A stretch of DNA of 64,000 nucleotides from Chitinophaga tropicalis (GTDB lineage Bacteria; Bacteroidota; Bacteroidia; Chitinophagales; Chitinophagaceae). Each line of letters starts with the position of its first letter. Positions within the stretch are counted from its first letter, which is position 1. The notes beneath the pieces are model-generated. The model saw nothing but the letters and a program-made list of their open reading frames with translations. It was not told where the DNA came from and did not search any database. This document shows, one piece after another, positions 16,823 to 25,287 of this stretch. A program made the position numbers and the translations under genes. The stretch spans positions 124,001-188,000 of the forward strand of contig NZ_WRXN01000014.1 of the NCBI RefSeq assembly GCF_009758205.1. Direction: 5' to 3'.

Positions 16823-17398
16823 TTATCTTGACTGGGCAAACTGCTCCAGGAAGAAATTACTTTCCTTGAAAATGATCTTGCCGGAAGGCAGTTTATAGAT
16901 CCTGTAAGGACGTCCTGCTATATCTTCATAGAAGATAGAATATTGCGGCGTAGTCTTGTGCAGGGCCTTATCTTCTACCCTGATCCTGCCGTCAGACAAT
17001 AACGTCGATAACAGGTCTTCAATGTAAGGAAGCAGGATATACTCACCCTGTGTCCAGAACAATGTGATCTTGTCTGTTGTGTACTGCAGATCTGTGTGCG
17101 TAGAGTCTTTCAGGTAGTCAAATGCCTGGGTGAAGTGTTCTTCCACTTCCTGTGGCGTCAGGCGGCTGAATTGCGCATTCTTGAAGATCTTGTTCTCGTA
17201 GCAGGTCTGATGAAGGACAGAGTCCAGTCCTATCATATAATTCATCAGGTCTACACGGTTAAATACAAGTACACTGGTAGAGTTCTTGTAAACGATAGAG
17301 TCTTTCATGGTATCGTCATGGCGATACTCTACAACATCCTGGGCCAGGCTGGTCATGGACAGTACCAGCCCTGTCATTACTAGAAGTAAGGTTTTCAT
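16823..17398 (-). CDS. Secreted protein of unknown function
   Basis: I do not recognise a family. The 191 residues begin with a clear Sec signal (MKTLLLVMTGLVLSMTSLAQ, cut after AQ), followed by a compact mixed alpha/beta protein with one Cys (in 'LHQTCYENKIF'), a charged helical stretch ('TPQEVEEHFTQAFDYLKD') and a C-terminal 'PYRIYKLPSGKIIFKESNFF'. I start at ATG 17398; a TTG immediately before it is not needed. A minus-strand promoter box TATATTTGC lies at 17435-17427. The gene is monocistronic between pnp and divergent prmA. Confidence 0.75.
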   Translation of the reverse strand: MKTLLLVMTGLVLSMTSLAQDVVEYRHDDTMKDSIVYKNSTSVLVFNRVDLMNYMIGLDSVLHQTCYENKIFKNAQFSRLTPQEVEEHFTQAFDYLKDSTHTDLQYTTDKITLFWTQGEYILLPYIEDLLSTLLSDGRIRVEDKALHKTTPQYSIFYEDIAGRPYRIYKLPSGKIIFKESNFFLEQFAQSR

Positions 17399-17426
17399 CA
17401 AAATATGGTTTTGTATTAACTATTTT

Positions 17427-17435
17427 GCAAATATA
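17427..17435 (-). promoter_or_regulatory. -7 promoter box for the secreted protein at 16823
   Basis: Minus-strand TATATTTGC, an exact TAnnTTTG match 28 bp before the ATG. Confidence 0.6.
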
Positions 17436-17550
17436 AAAAAGTTTTCGAATGTATTCAGGTCGCGGGGGAAATGGCTTTAACATTCTGATAACAACAGCAG
17501 TTCAGGGTTTGAACGTATACACTATATATCATGCACTTAGTTTAAAAGAT

Positions 17551-17559
17551 TATATTTGC
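17551..17559 (+). promoter_or_regulatory. -7 promoter box of prmA, 4 nt from the start codon
   Basis: TATATTTGC ends 4 nt before the ATG at 17564. Since transcription in Bacteroidota starts a few bases after the box, the mRNA should begin at or next to the start codon (leaderless). Confidence 0.6.
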
Positions 17560-17563
17560 TTTT

Positions 17564-18385
17564 ATGTCACATATTGCAATTACCCTGACCTGTACTGCCG
17601 AATTGAAAGATATACTTGTAGCTGAGTTGTCAGAAAAGGGGTTTGAAGGTTTTGAGGAGCAGGCTGGCAACACACTTGTTGCCTATATACCCGAACAGGA
17701 TTTTAATGAAACGGATATACGTGCTTTAACCGCAGGATATAATGTTACATTTACGCAGGAGCGTATTGGTCAGACTAACTGGAACGCAGTGTGGGAAAGT
17801 AACTTTGAGCCGGTACTGGTAGATGATTTCTGTGGTATCAGGGCTTCTTTCCATCCGGCATTTGTTCCTGCCCCTCAGCATGAGATAATGATCACGCCCA
17901 AAATGTCTTTCGGTACAGGTCACCATGCCACCACCTATTCCATGATCAAACTGATGAAGGGAATAGATTTCAGGAGTAAAAAGGTATTTGACTTCGGTAC
18001 AGGTACGGGCATATTAGCTATCCTGGCTGCCAAGATGGGCGCTTCAGTGATAGATGCAATAGATATTGATACCTGGTCTGTAGAAAATACGAAGGAGAAT
18101 GTTACCAATAACAACGCCTTGCCGGTAAAAGTGTGGCAGGCGGATTCCCTGAAGGGTATTAGAGATAATTATAATGTTGTGCTTGCCAACATCAATCGCA
18201 ATATTTTACTTGAATTCATGGCAGATATGCGCCGTTTATTGGTAAGAGACGGTATTTTATTGCTGAGTGGCATCCTGAAAGAGGATGAATCTGCTATCCT
18301 GGAAACCGCCAGAAAAAATGCCCTGGTACTGGAATCCCAGATAGAAAAGGATAACTGGCTGGCAATGAAATTATTAGCCAGATAG
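17564..18385 (+). CDS. prmA: Ribosomal protein L11 methyltransferase
   Basis: SAM-dependent methylation of ribosomal protein L11. The 273 residues show an N-terminal ferredoxin-like substrate domain (about 1-90), a linker, and a class I methyltransferase core with motif I 'VFDFGTGTGILAILAAKMGA' (about 140-160), the acidic motif 'DAIDIDTWSVENTKEN' and 'VVLANINRNILLEF' (the N-[IV]-N motif of PrmA). The pre-core motif 'KMSFGTGHHATTYSM' is diagnostic. Slightly short (about 290 in E. coli) but complete. Own promoter, probably leaderless. Confidence 0.93.
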   Translation: MSHIAITLTCTAELKDILVAELSEKGFEGFEEQAGNTLVAYIPEQDFNETDIRALTAGYNVTFTQERIGQTNWNAVWESNFEPVLVDDFCGIRASFHPAFVPAPQHEIMITPKMSFGTGHHATTYSMIKLMKGIDFRSKKVFDFGTGTGILAILAAKMGASVIDAIDIDTWSVENTKENVTNNNALPVKVWQADSLKGIRDNYNVVLANINRNILLEFMADMRRLLVRDGILLLSGILKEDESAILETARKNALVLESQIEKDNWLAMKLLAR

Positions 18386-18511
18386 AGGCCCAGTAGAAAA
18401 AAATAGGCAATAAAAGCATGAAAAGTATACCATTTTCGTGTTAATGAAAATTTTAATGTTTTGTTAACTTTAACATTAAATTGACTATCTTAGCAAAACC
18501 TAACTTGTTGT

Positions 18512-19153
18512 ATGACAGAATTATTGTTGCTTTTTTGTGCTTATCTGATCGGTTCCGTACCCACAGCTGTGTGGGTAAGTAAAGGTGTATTCGGCATGGA
18601 TATCCGGGAGTATGGCAGCGGCAATGCCGGTGCTACAAATACCTTCCGTGTTCTTGGCCCGAAAGCTGGTTCTTTTGTGATGCTGGTAGATATGCTCAAA
18701 GGGGTAATGGCTGTTCGCCTGTCTTACCTGCTGTCCTACTATCACAATCCTGATCATCTTACCCAGCTGGTAAACTTCCAGATAGGTCTGGGACTGGCCG
18801 CTGTAGTAGGCCATATCTTCCCGATATGGGCCAATTTCCGCGGAGGCAAGGGTATTGCTACCTTATTCGGATTAGTGCTGGCTATTCAGCCCCTGGTGGC
18901 TATATGCTGCGTAGGCGTATTCATGCTCAGCCTGACGCTTACAAGGTATGTATCACTCAGTTCCATTACCGCAAGTATTGCTTTCCCTATTCTGATCCTG
19001 TATATCTTTAATGAACCAGAGGTATTCTACCGCATTTTTGCAATAGCTGTGGCTTTAATGGTGGTACTGACCCACCAGAAGAATATCTTCCGCCTGCTGA
19101 ACGGTAACGAAAGCAAAGTACCATTGTTCAGAAACAGAAGGGAAAGAAAGTAA
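18512..19153 (+). CDS. plsY: Glycerol-3-phosphate acyltransferase PlsY
   Basis: Inner-membrane enzyme that transfers an acyl group from acyl-phosphate to glycerol-3-phosphate, the first step of phospholipid synthesis. The 213 residues show several hydrophobic membrane segments and the three cytoplasmic motifs: 'REYGSGNAGATNTFRVLG', 'VVGHIFPIWANFRGGKGIAT', and a third near 'LTRYVSLSSITASI'. Length and motifs are standard. Its PlsX partner is not in the window. The gene stands alone. Confidence 0.95.
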   Translation: MTELLLLFCAYLIGSVPTAVWVSKGVFGMDIREYGSGNAGATNTFRVLGPKAGSFVMLVDMLKGVMAVRLSYLLSYYHNPDHLTQLVNFQIGLGLAAVVGHIFPIWANFRGGKGIATLFGLVLAIQPLVAICCVGVFMLSLTLTRYVSLSSITASIAFPILILYIFNEPEVFYRIFAIAVALMVVLTHQKNIFRLLNGNESKVPLFRNRRERK

Positions 19154-19347
19154 TTGACCGACCTTTCAATGTATGTCTACTTCTGGCATACCTCTTGCAT
19201 TAAATCCATATAAAATTCTTTAACTTAACGCAGTTTTTGATTGTTACCTTATAAGCTTGAAGCGTATAACGTAATAATCAAAAGCTGTTTTAATTCTGTA
19301 CCAATTCCTGGCGGAATAAGACATCCGTCAAACTCAAATCTTTTCAG

Positions 19348-20151
19348 ATGCAAAAGCAATTTCTTCTTCTCGGTACCGGTCTGGTTTTACTGGCGGCCTG
19401 CGCCAAAGTGCCTATCACAGGTCGCAGCCAGCTGAACCTTATTCCTGAAAGCACTATGCAATCTATGGCCTTGCAGGAATACAAATCATTTCTTTCTGAA
19501 AATAAAACGGTAGCAGAAGCAGGCAGCAAAGATGCTGCTATGGTAAAAAGGGTAGGAAGGCGTATTGCCGATGCCGTTACCAGGTACATGACCCAGAACA
19601 ACATGGGCAATGAAGTGAAAAATTACCAGTGGGAATTTAACCTTGTTGATAGTAAAGACGTAAATGCCTGGTGTATGCCCGGTGGTAAAGTAGTGGTATA
19701 TACAGGTTTATTGCCGGTAACACAGAACGAAACCGCGCTGGCCTGCGTAATGGGGCATGAAATAGCGCATGCTATCGCTCGTCACGGTAACGAACGTATG
19801 AGTCAGCAGGTAGTAGCACAGGGTATACAGGTAGCAGGCTCCGTAGCGCTGAACCGCAACCCGCAGGCACAAAACATTTTCCTCCAGTCTTTCGGTGTAG
19901 GCGGCAACCTCGGTATGCTGGCTTATTCCCGTAAAAATGAGCTGGAAGCAGATCACCTGGGTGTGATCTTTATGGCGATGGCAGGTTATAACCCGCAGGA
20001 GGCCATTCCTTTCTGGCAACGTATGGCTGCAGCAGGCGGCAGTAACAAACCACCTGAAATTACCAGCACACACCCCAGCGATGCGCGTCGTGTAGCTGAA
20101 CTGCAAAAGCTTATGCCGGAAGCAATGAAATACTATACACCAATAAAATAG
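19348..20151 (+). CDS. M48-family metallopeptidase lipoprotein
   Basis: A 267-residue zinc protease of the LoiP/YcaL/BepA group acting at the outer membrane. The lipobox 'LLAAC' places the lipidated Cys at about residue 18. The zinc site is H137-E138-x-x-H141 in 'GHEIAHAIARHG', with Glu198 in 'NELEADHLG' as the third ligand. The N-terminal segment 'PITGRSQLNLIPE' is shared by this group. No C-terminal TPR repeats, so it is the short form. Relatives degrade misassembled outer-membrane proteins. Terminator at 20171-20208. Confidence 0.92.
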   Translation: MQKQFLLLGTGLVLLAACAKVPITGRSQLNLIPESTMQSMALQEYKSFLSENKTVAEAGSKDAAMVKRVGRRIADAVTRYMTQNNMGNEVKNYQWEFNLVDSKDVNAWCMPGGKVVVYTGLLPVTQNETALACVMGHEIAHAIARHGNERMSQQVVAQGIQVAGSVALNRNPQAQNIFLQSFGVGGNLGMLAYSRKNELEADHLGVIFMAMAGYNPQEAIPFWQRMAAAGGSNKPPEITSTHPSDARRVAELQKLMPEAMKYYTPIK

Positions 20152-20170
20152 GTACAAACTACTACCAATA

Positions 20171-20208
20171 GAAAAGGCTGTATCATGAGATGCAGCCTTT
20201 TCTTTTTT
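20171..20208 (+). terminator. Terminator of the M48 peptidase gene
   Basis: Stem GAAAAGGCTG / CAGCCTTTTC followed by six T (20203-20208). It lies just past the tail of the opposing oxyR and may serve both. Confidence 0.85.
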
Positions 20209-20221
20209 ATGGCAATGCTTA

Positions 20222-21169
20222 TTATCGTTCCAGGGTAATATCCACTACCTTCCTGTTCTTCTGCACTTTCATCTTTTCAGGCACATGCGCCAGTATCTCC
20301 TTCTTAAAAGCAGCTATCAGCGCCTGTTTAATGAAGAAACGATGCGTTACCAGGCTGATCTCCCTCACCGGTTCAGGAGATTTAAAATAGCGCACCATGT
20401 TCATCTGACGGGCAGAGAGCTCCTGTAATGACAACTCCGGCAGGATAGTATAACCCGCATTGAGATCTACCATTCTTTTCAATGTTTCCACACTGCCGGT
20501 ATTATATTCCAGGTTCTTATATTCTCCCATAGTAAATTTATCCCGGCAAATGTTCAGCACCTGGTTGCGCATGCAATGCCCTTCATTCAGTAACCACACT
20601 TCACGTACATCTATATCTTCCGGTTTGATATATTTCTTCTCAAAAAGGTTATTGGTCTTCGCCGCATATACCACAAAAGATTCGTAGAACAGCGGATGCT
20701 CTTCCAGGCTGGGATTCTGAAGGGGAGTGGCCAGCAGTCCACAGTCCAGCTGCTCCTGTTTTAACTGCTGTACTATCTGCTCCGTCGGGTACTCCCATAT
20801 CTCCAGCTTCACCTTAGGGTATTTCTTCATGAACCCCGTCAGTATACGTGGCAGGAGATAAGGCGCCAGGGTAGGTATAATGCCTACGCGCAGATTACCC
20901 TGTACTTCCTTTTTATGACCAGCAATGATCTCTTTAATACGTCCATTCTCTTTCAGTATGATCCTTGCCTGTTCTACCACCGCTACTCCTATCTCTGTAG
21001 GCACTACAGGCAGCTTGCTCCTGTCAAATATCTTGATGCCAAGTTCGTCTTCCAGCTTCTGTATCTGCATACTCAGCGTAGGCTGTGTAACGAAACATTT
21101 ATCTGCAGCAACAACAAAGCTTCTGTAGGTATCTACTGCAACGATATATTCTAGTTGAACTGTAGTCAT
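20222..21169 (-). CDS. oxyR: LysR-type hydrogen peroxide sensor OxyR
   Basis: Redox-sensing transcription activator. The N-terminal winged HTH (about 1-60) shows 'LEYIVAVDTYRSFVVAADKCFVTQPTLSMQIQKLE' in pieces, and the C-terminal regulatory domain carries both redox cysteines, Cys199 in 'NEGHCMRNQ' and Cys208 in 'NICRDK', at exactly the E. coli OxyR numbers. 315 residues, standard for LysR. The minus-strand box TAATTTTGC ends 3 nt before the ATG, so the message is probably leaderless. No catalase or ahpC gene is adjacent; targets lie elsewhere. Confidence 0.92.
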   Translation of the reverse strand: MTTVQLEYIVAVDTYRSFVVAADKCFVTQPTLSMQIQKLEDELGIKIFDRSKLPVVPTEIGVAVVEQARIILKENGRIKEIIAGHKKEVQGNLRVGIIPTLAPYLLPRILTGFMKKYPKVKLEIWEYPTEQIVQQLKQEQLDCGLLATPLQNPSLEEHPLFYESFVVYAAKTNNLFEKKYIKPEDIDVREVWLLNEGHCMRNQVLNICRDKFTMGEYKNLEYNTGSVETLKRMVDLNAGYTILPELSLQELSARQMNMVRYFKSPEPVREISLVTHRFFIKQALIAAFKKEILAHVPEKMKVQKNRKVVDITLER

Positions 21170-21172
21170 ACC

Positions 21173-21181
21173 GCAAAATTA
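21173..21181 (-). promoter_or_regulatory. -7 promoter box of oxyR next to the start codon
   Basis: Minus-strand TAATTTTGC fits TAnnTTTG; three bases separate it from the ATG (21169). Confidence 0.6.
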
Positions 21182-21237
21182 ACCTCTTGAGAGTTATTGA
21201 TAAAATCTATTTCTATGACTGTTATCAATAGATAAAA

Positions 21238-21264
21238 AAAGGCCCTGCATTTTGCAGGGCCTTT
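21238..21264 (-). terminator. Terminator of the 417-residue secreted protein gene
   Basis: Stem AAAGGCCCTGCA / TGCAGGGCCTTT with a 3-nt loop; the minus strand continues with a T run. It may also insulate oxyR. Confidence 0.88.
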
Positions 21265-21271
21265 AAACGAA

Positions 21272-22525
21272 TTAGAATATCCGATAGCGGTATTTGATCT
21301 TATCAGTATTACTATATAGTTCCCTGATATTGATGGAAGCCTGTATCTCTTTTACCGCTTCATCTTTCAGGTTCCTGAATTCAGCCTGCTTGGTATCAAT
21401 AGTGTTCTTATCTGCAAGGCCATTATCCTGCGCTATTTTCAGAGAGCTGTTCACCTTACCGTAATAAGAATCCAGCAGTGTGAAATATTCATTGTACAGG
21501 TTCTCGAAACGTTTGGTTTGCAGGATCAGATCTTCCAGCTGGTTGTTCACTTCTTTCAGGTTCGGATTTTCACGCAGCAATGCTTCATAATCTATCTTTT
21601 TACCCTTGGTATATTTTACCTCCAGGTCATTAAAGAACATCACTACTTTCTCTTTTTTGAAGTCGAAGAAGAAGTCGTTCAGCGTTTCTCCGATAGATTT
21701 ATTACCACGCTGAGGAAGCTGGTATTTCAATGCGCTGGCAGTGAACATGATATGATCATACAGGTTATCCTGCAGCAGGTTCAGCTGATCTTTATTGAAG
21801 TTCAGGCCATACTCAAATTTCTGGTTCGCATCATTCAACGCAGTATAGTAAACAACATACTTGTTCAGTTCTTTCTCAAATTCTTTCAGTGTTTGCTGAT
21901 TGATCTCTTTATTGTTCACGCTGATGCTGTGCAGGAAGTTCATCACTGAATTGGCAATGGCCAGCGGCGGCGTCAGTGACGTAAAGCTCTGGAAGATCGG
22001 GCTGGCAATGATAGATTTGGTAGATTCCACGATCTTGCCATTTTTCTCATTCTTGTCAGCTTTACCTTTCAATACTACTTTTTCCACCAGTTCCACAATA
22101 CGGTCACTCAGTGAAAAGCCCAGCTCTTTACTTTCCGGGTTGTTCAGTGATGTAATGAACACGTCCAGGTTGTTGGTAGTAGTACGCGATTTCAGGTCAA
22201 TGATCTTTTTATTGAGCAGGTAATACGTTTCGCTCGCAAATACGATATTGTTACGTATCAGTTCATACTTGGTAATATTGTCAATTTCACGTCCCTGGAG
22301 CAGTCCCTGGATAGCGTTGGAGTTCTGCTTGTCACTGTCATTGATGCGTTGCAGCTCTTCCATTATCCTGCGGATAGTAGTATCCTGTGTTCTCACCTGT
22401 GGCATTACCACATTCCTGAGTTCTGAAGCAGGATCAGTTGTTGGCTGCTTAGGTTTTTCAGGTTCCTGTGCGCTGGCATAATGGAAGCTGGAAAGAAAAA
22501 TAAGTAATAGTGTCAGATATCTCAT
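21272..22525 (-). CDS. Secreted helical protein of unknown function
   Basis: I do not recognise a family. The 417 residues start with a Sec signal (MRYLTLLLIFLSSFHYASAQ) and then are almost wholly helical and charged, with heptad-like stretches at about 40-110 and 180-400 and one glycine/serine-poor hydrophobic patch ('SPIFQSFTSLTPPLAIANSVMNFLHSI'). It contains no Cys after the signal. I prefer the ATG at 22525; an in-frame ATG 15 bp upstream adds only MHLIS. A minus-strand promoter box TATCTTTGC (22716-22708) would give a leader of roughly 180 nt. Alternatives: a periplasmic scaffold or effector-like protein. Confidence 0.7.
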   Translation of the reverse strand: MRYLTLLLIFLSSFHYASAQEPEKPKQPTTDPASELRNVVMPQVRTQDTTIRRIMEELQRINDSDKQNSNAIQGLLQGREIDNITKYELIRNNIVFASETYYLLNKKIIDLKSRTTTNNLDVFITSLNNPESKELGFSLSDRIVELVEKVVLKGKADKNEKNGKIVESTKSIIASPIFQSFTSLTPPLAIANSVMNFLHSISVNNKEINQQTLKEFEKELNKYVVYYTALNDANQKFEYGLNFNKDQLNLLQDNLYDHIMFTASALKYQLPQRGNKSIGETLNDFFFDFKKEKVVMFFNDLEVKYTKGKKIDYEALLRENPNLKEVNNQLEDLILQTKRFENLYNEYFTLLDSYYGKVNSSLKIAQDNGLADKNTIDTKQAEFRNLKDEAVKEIQASINIRELYSNTDKIKYRYRIF

Positions 22526-22707
22526 AGAAATTAAATGCATGATCTTGACTGATTAGTTAGCAATGACAATTATAATAGGACACGCTCTCTCACCCAGGCC
22601 GACCTCAGATGTCCGCCTCCAGTTGCGACCTGTAATTGTTCCTGCATGCTATACTTAGCGTTTTTTTAACATGCCAATGAAAATATGGTGCCAAAAAACA
22701 TCCGGCC

Positions 22708-22716
22708 GCAAAGATA
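22708..22716 (-). promoter_or_regulatory. -7 promoter box for the gene at 21272
   Basis: Minus-strand TATCTTTGC. The distance to the ATG (about 180 nt) is long, so another start site nearer the gene is possible. Confidence 0.45.
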
Positions 22717-22761
22717 ACAATTTATAATAAGTTGAAATTGCCAGTCTTTCAACTACTTTAT

Positions 22762-22770
22762 TACCTTTGC
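22762..22770 (+). promoter_or_regulatory. -7 promoter box for the glycosyltransferase gene
   Basis: TACCTTTGC, exact TAnnTTTG match, 19 bp before the ATG at 22790. Confidence 0.65.
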
Positions 22771-22789
22771 TGCCAAATTATCCACTTTC

Positions 22790-23530
22790 ATGTTAAATAA
22801 TAAGAAGATAGTGGTGGTATTGCCTGCCTACAACGCAGCTTTAACGTTGGAAAAAACTTACCGGGAAATACCTTTTGACATTGTAGACGAAGTTGTACTG
22901 GTAGACGACGCCAGTAAAGACGAAACCGTAAAGGTGGGTAAGGAGCTGGGAATCAGGCACATTATCCGTCATGACAACAACAAAGGGTATGGAGGGAATC
23001 AGAAATCCTGTTACAACAAAGCCCTGGAGCTGAATGCAGATATCGTTATCATGCTGCATCCTGATTATCAGTACACTCCGAGGCTGATCATAGCGATGAG
23101 CACCATCATTGCCAATGAAGTCTATCCTGTGGTGCTCGGTTCACGTATCCTTGGAAAAGGTGCGCTGAAAGGAGGAATGCCCTATTACAAGTACATCGCC
23201 AACCGTTTCCTCACCCTGGTGCAGAACCTGCTCATAGGTCAGAAACTGAGTGAATATCATACCGGTTACAGGGCCTTTTCCGGTGAAGTGCTGAGAAGCA
23301 TTGACTACATGGCCAACAATGATGATTTTATCTTTGACAATGAAATGTTGTCACAGATCTTCATGAAAGATTACGAAATAGGAGAGGTGACCTGTCCTAC
23401 CAAATATTTTGAAGAAGCGTCCAGCATCAACTTCAAGCGCAGCTGTATCTACGGACTGGGTGTGCTGAGGGTGTCATTGCAGCACCGCCTGCATAAATGG
23501 GGGCTTTTTAAAGGAAAAATATATAACTGA
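22790..23530 (+). CDS. Family 2 glycosyltransferase (dolichyl-phosphate mannosyltransferase-like)
   Basis: A GT-A fold transferase of 246 residues using an NDP-sugar, probably adding to a lipid carrier or surface glycan. Motifs: 'VVLPAYNAALTLEKTY', the first Asp pair 'VLVDDASKDET', and the DxD-like 'IVIMLHPDYQYTP'. The C-terminus has 'EYHTGYRAFSGEVLR' and 'FDNEMLSQIFM', typical of the DPM1-like branch. There are no clear transmembrane segments. It is followed after 15 bp by a methyltransferase gene, probably one operon. Confidence 0.88.
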   Translation: MLNNKKIVVVLPAYNAALTLEKTYREIPFDIVDEVVLVDDASKDETVKVGKELGIRHIIRHDNNKGYGGNQKSCYNKALELNADIVIMLHPDYQYTPRLIIAMSTIIANEVYPVVLGSRILGKGALKGGMPYYKYIANRFLTLVQNLLIGQKLSEYHTGYRAFSGEVLRSIDYMANNDDFIFDNEMLSQIFMKDYEIGEVTCPTKYFEEASSINFKRSCIYGLGVLRVSLQHRLHKWGLFKGKIYN

Positions 23531-23545
23531 TCTAAACTGTCTATT

Positions 23546-24337
23546 TTGGGCTTACAGTGGGAATTAGCGAAGAAATACCTGCGTTATTATTTTACGGCCG
23601 GCAACAGGCACGATGTGCATTCACCTTTTGTTTACGACCTGGTAGAGAAAGTTTTACGTGATAAAAGTCAACCGGCAGCATTCCGTGAAATTGAACAGGT
23701 GCGTAAAACATTATTGCGGAGTTCAGAAACCCTGCAGGTAACTGACCTCGGAGCAGGGTCGCTGATGGGCGCAGGCCATGAACGTAAAGTGAGCGACATT
23801 ACCCGTCATGCGGCAAAACCGCCTAAGTACGGACAGTTATTTTACAGGCTGATACAGTATTTCCAGCCGGCCTACCTGCTGGAACTGGGCACCTCTATGG
23901 GCATGTCCACTTCCTACATGGCCAAAGCAGCGCCACAGGCAACCGTGCATACCATAGAAGGTTGTCCGAACATTGCAGCCCGCGCCGGCCGCAATTTTGA
24001 AGCGCAACAGCTCAGCAATATCCGGCAGCATGTAGGGAATTTTGATACGGTACTGGGAGAAGTGCTGAAAGAGATACCACAGCTGGATTATGTATACATT
24101 GACGGTAATCATCGCTCAGCACCCACACTGGCTTATTTTAAGCAGTGCCTGGAAAAAGCGCACAGCAATTCCCTGTTTATCTTTGACGACATTCACTGGA
24201 CTCCGGATATGGAAGCTGCATGGCATACCATACAGGAACATCCCAGGGTGACTTTTACTATCGATCTCTTTTTTATAGGGCTGGTATTTTTCAGGCCGGA
24301 AATGAAAATAAAACAGCATTTCATATTGAAATACTGA
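23546..24337 (+). CDS. Class I SAM-dependent methyltransferase
   Basis: A 263-residue methyltransferase, O-methyltransferase-like (Methyltransf_24 type). Motif I is 'LLELGTSMGMSTSYMA', followed by 'VHTIEGCPNIAARAGRNF' and 'LDYVYIDGNHR' and 'SLFIFDDIHWTPDM'. The start is TTG at 23546 (MGLQWELAKKYLRYYF), chosen because conserved-looking sequence begins there and no ATG precedes motif I. The N-terminal 'FTAGNRHDVHSPFVYDL' stretch is common in Bacteroidota homologues. Substrate unknown; neighbourhood with a GT2 suggests a surface glycan or lipid. Confidence 0.8.
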   Translation: MGLQWELAKKYLRYYFTAGNRHDVHSPFVYDLVEKVLRDKSQPAAFREIEQVRKTLLRSSETLQVTDLGAGSLMGAGHERKVSDITRHAAKPPKYGQLFYRLIQYFQPAYLLELGTSMGMSTSYMAKAAPQATVHTIEGCPNIAARAGRNFEAQQLSNIRQHVGNFDTVLGEVLKEIPQLDYVYIDGNHRSAPTLAYFKQCLEKAHSNSLFIFDDIHWTPDMEAAWHTIQEHPRVTFTIDLFFIGLVFFRPEMKIKQHFILKY

Positions 24338-24356
24338 TATTTACCGCTTGTCTCTG

Positions 24357-24394
24357 AAAAACGCTTCCGCATCACTGCAGAAGCGTTTTTTTAT
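24357..24394 (+). terminator. Terminator after the methyltransferase gene
   Basis: Stem AAAAACGCTTC / GAAGCGTTTTT with a 12-nt loop and T run. Its position rules out an upstream in-frame TTG start for the next gene. Confidence 0.85.
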
Positions 24395-24428
24395 GGCGTT
24401 TGCTTATCTTACAGGCAAACATTCCATT

Positions 24429-25226
24429 ATGAAAACTTTTCTTGCCCTGGCTGTATGTCTCCTGCTGCAGCTCAGTATAAAAGCCCAATCTACTCCCGAT
24501 TACAGCACCTACAGTTACGAAACCTACATCACCGGTCATGATACCCTTCGCTACAGGATGTTAACACCCGCAGGATATGACGTGCAAAAAGCCTATCCGC
24601 TGGTCATCTTCCTGCATGGAGCAGGAGAGAGGGGTAGTGATAATGCAGCACAGCTATTACATGGTGGCAGCCTGTTTCTGAAAGACTCTGTCAGAAGGCA
24701 ATTCCCTGCTTTCGTGATCTTCCCGCAGTGCCCTAAAGATTCTACCTGGGCGCCTTTCAGGTTAAAGAGAGATACATCAGGACAGGTGACAGACATTCTC
24801 TTTTCTGACGCTGCCGACAGGGGGACCACTCCGGGCCGGTTAGTGAAGTCGCTGCTGGACAGCCTGCTGAAAACAGGTAAAATAGACAGCAAACGAGTGT
24901 ACCTGGGAGGATTGTCATTAGGAGGAATGGGCACTTTCGATCTGCTGGCCCGTTATCCTTCTACCTGGGCCGCAGCTTTCCCCATCTGCGGTATGGGTAA
25001 TGTAAAGAATGCCGCCCGTTTTCAGAAAGTGCCTCTATGGATCTTCCATGGCGCGGCAGATAATGTTGTACCTGTATCAGGCTCAAAGAACTACTATGAT
25101 GCCTTAAAAGGAAAGAACCCGGATCTAAAATATTCAGAATATCCCGGTGTAGGACATAACAGCTGGGATAATGCTTTTGCTGAACCGGAATTGTTGCCAT
25201 GGCTCTTCTCTCACAAAAAGAAATAA
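24429..25226 (+). CDS. Secreted alpha/beta-hydrolase esterase (phospholipase/carboxylesterase-like)
   Basis: A 265-residue exported serine esterase. Signal peptide MKTFLALAVCLLLQLSIKAQ; oxyanion-hole region 'VIFLHGAGERGSDN'; nucleophile elbow 'GLSLGGMGTFDLLARYP'; probable Asp in 'FHGAADNVVPVSG' and His in 'YPGVGHNSWDNAF'. The family includes PHB depolymerase-like and feruloyl-esterase-like enzymes of Bacteroidota. I start at ATG 24429, because the longer open frame begins inside the preceding terminator. Ends at a bidirectional terminator shared with hemL. Confidence 0.88.
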   Translation: MKTFLALAVCLLLQLSIKAQSTPDYSTYSYETYITGHDTLRYRMLTPAGYDVQKAYPLVIFLHGAGERGSDNAAQLLHGGSLFLKDSVRRQFPAFVIFPQCPKDSTWAPFRLKRDTSGQVTDILFSDAADRGTTPGRLVKSLLDSLLKTGKIDSKRVYLGGLSLGGMGTFDLLARYPSTWAAAFPICGMGNVKNAARFQKVPLWIFHGAADNVVPVSGSKNYYDALKGKNPDLKYSEYPGVGHNSWDNAFAEPELLPWLFSHKKK

Positions 25227-25231
25227 AATAT

Positions 25232-25262
25232 AAAACGCCCCGGCACATGACCGGGGCGTTTT
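25232..25262. terminator. Bidirectional terminator between esterase and hemL
   Basis: Perfect stem AAAACGCCCCGG / CCGGGGCGTTTT with a 7-nt loop and T runs in both directions; it closes the esterase gene and the heme operon. Confidence 0.92.
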
Positions 25263-25287
25263 TCCACTCTGCACAGGATTTGAATTG

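Noticed and set aside
23531..23545. Fusion of the GT2 glycosyltransferase and methyltransferase by a frameshift
   Set aside because: The first ends in a proper stop with a complete domain and the second has its own start; they are adjacent genes.
24348..24428. N-terminal extension of the esterase from a TTG at 24348
   Set aside because: The extension would be encoded by the terminator hairpin of the previous gene; a signal peptide begins at the ATG at 24429.
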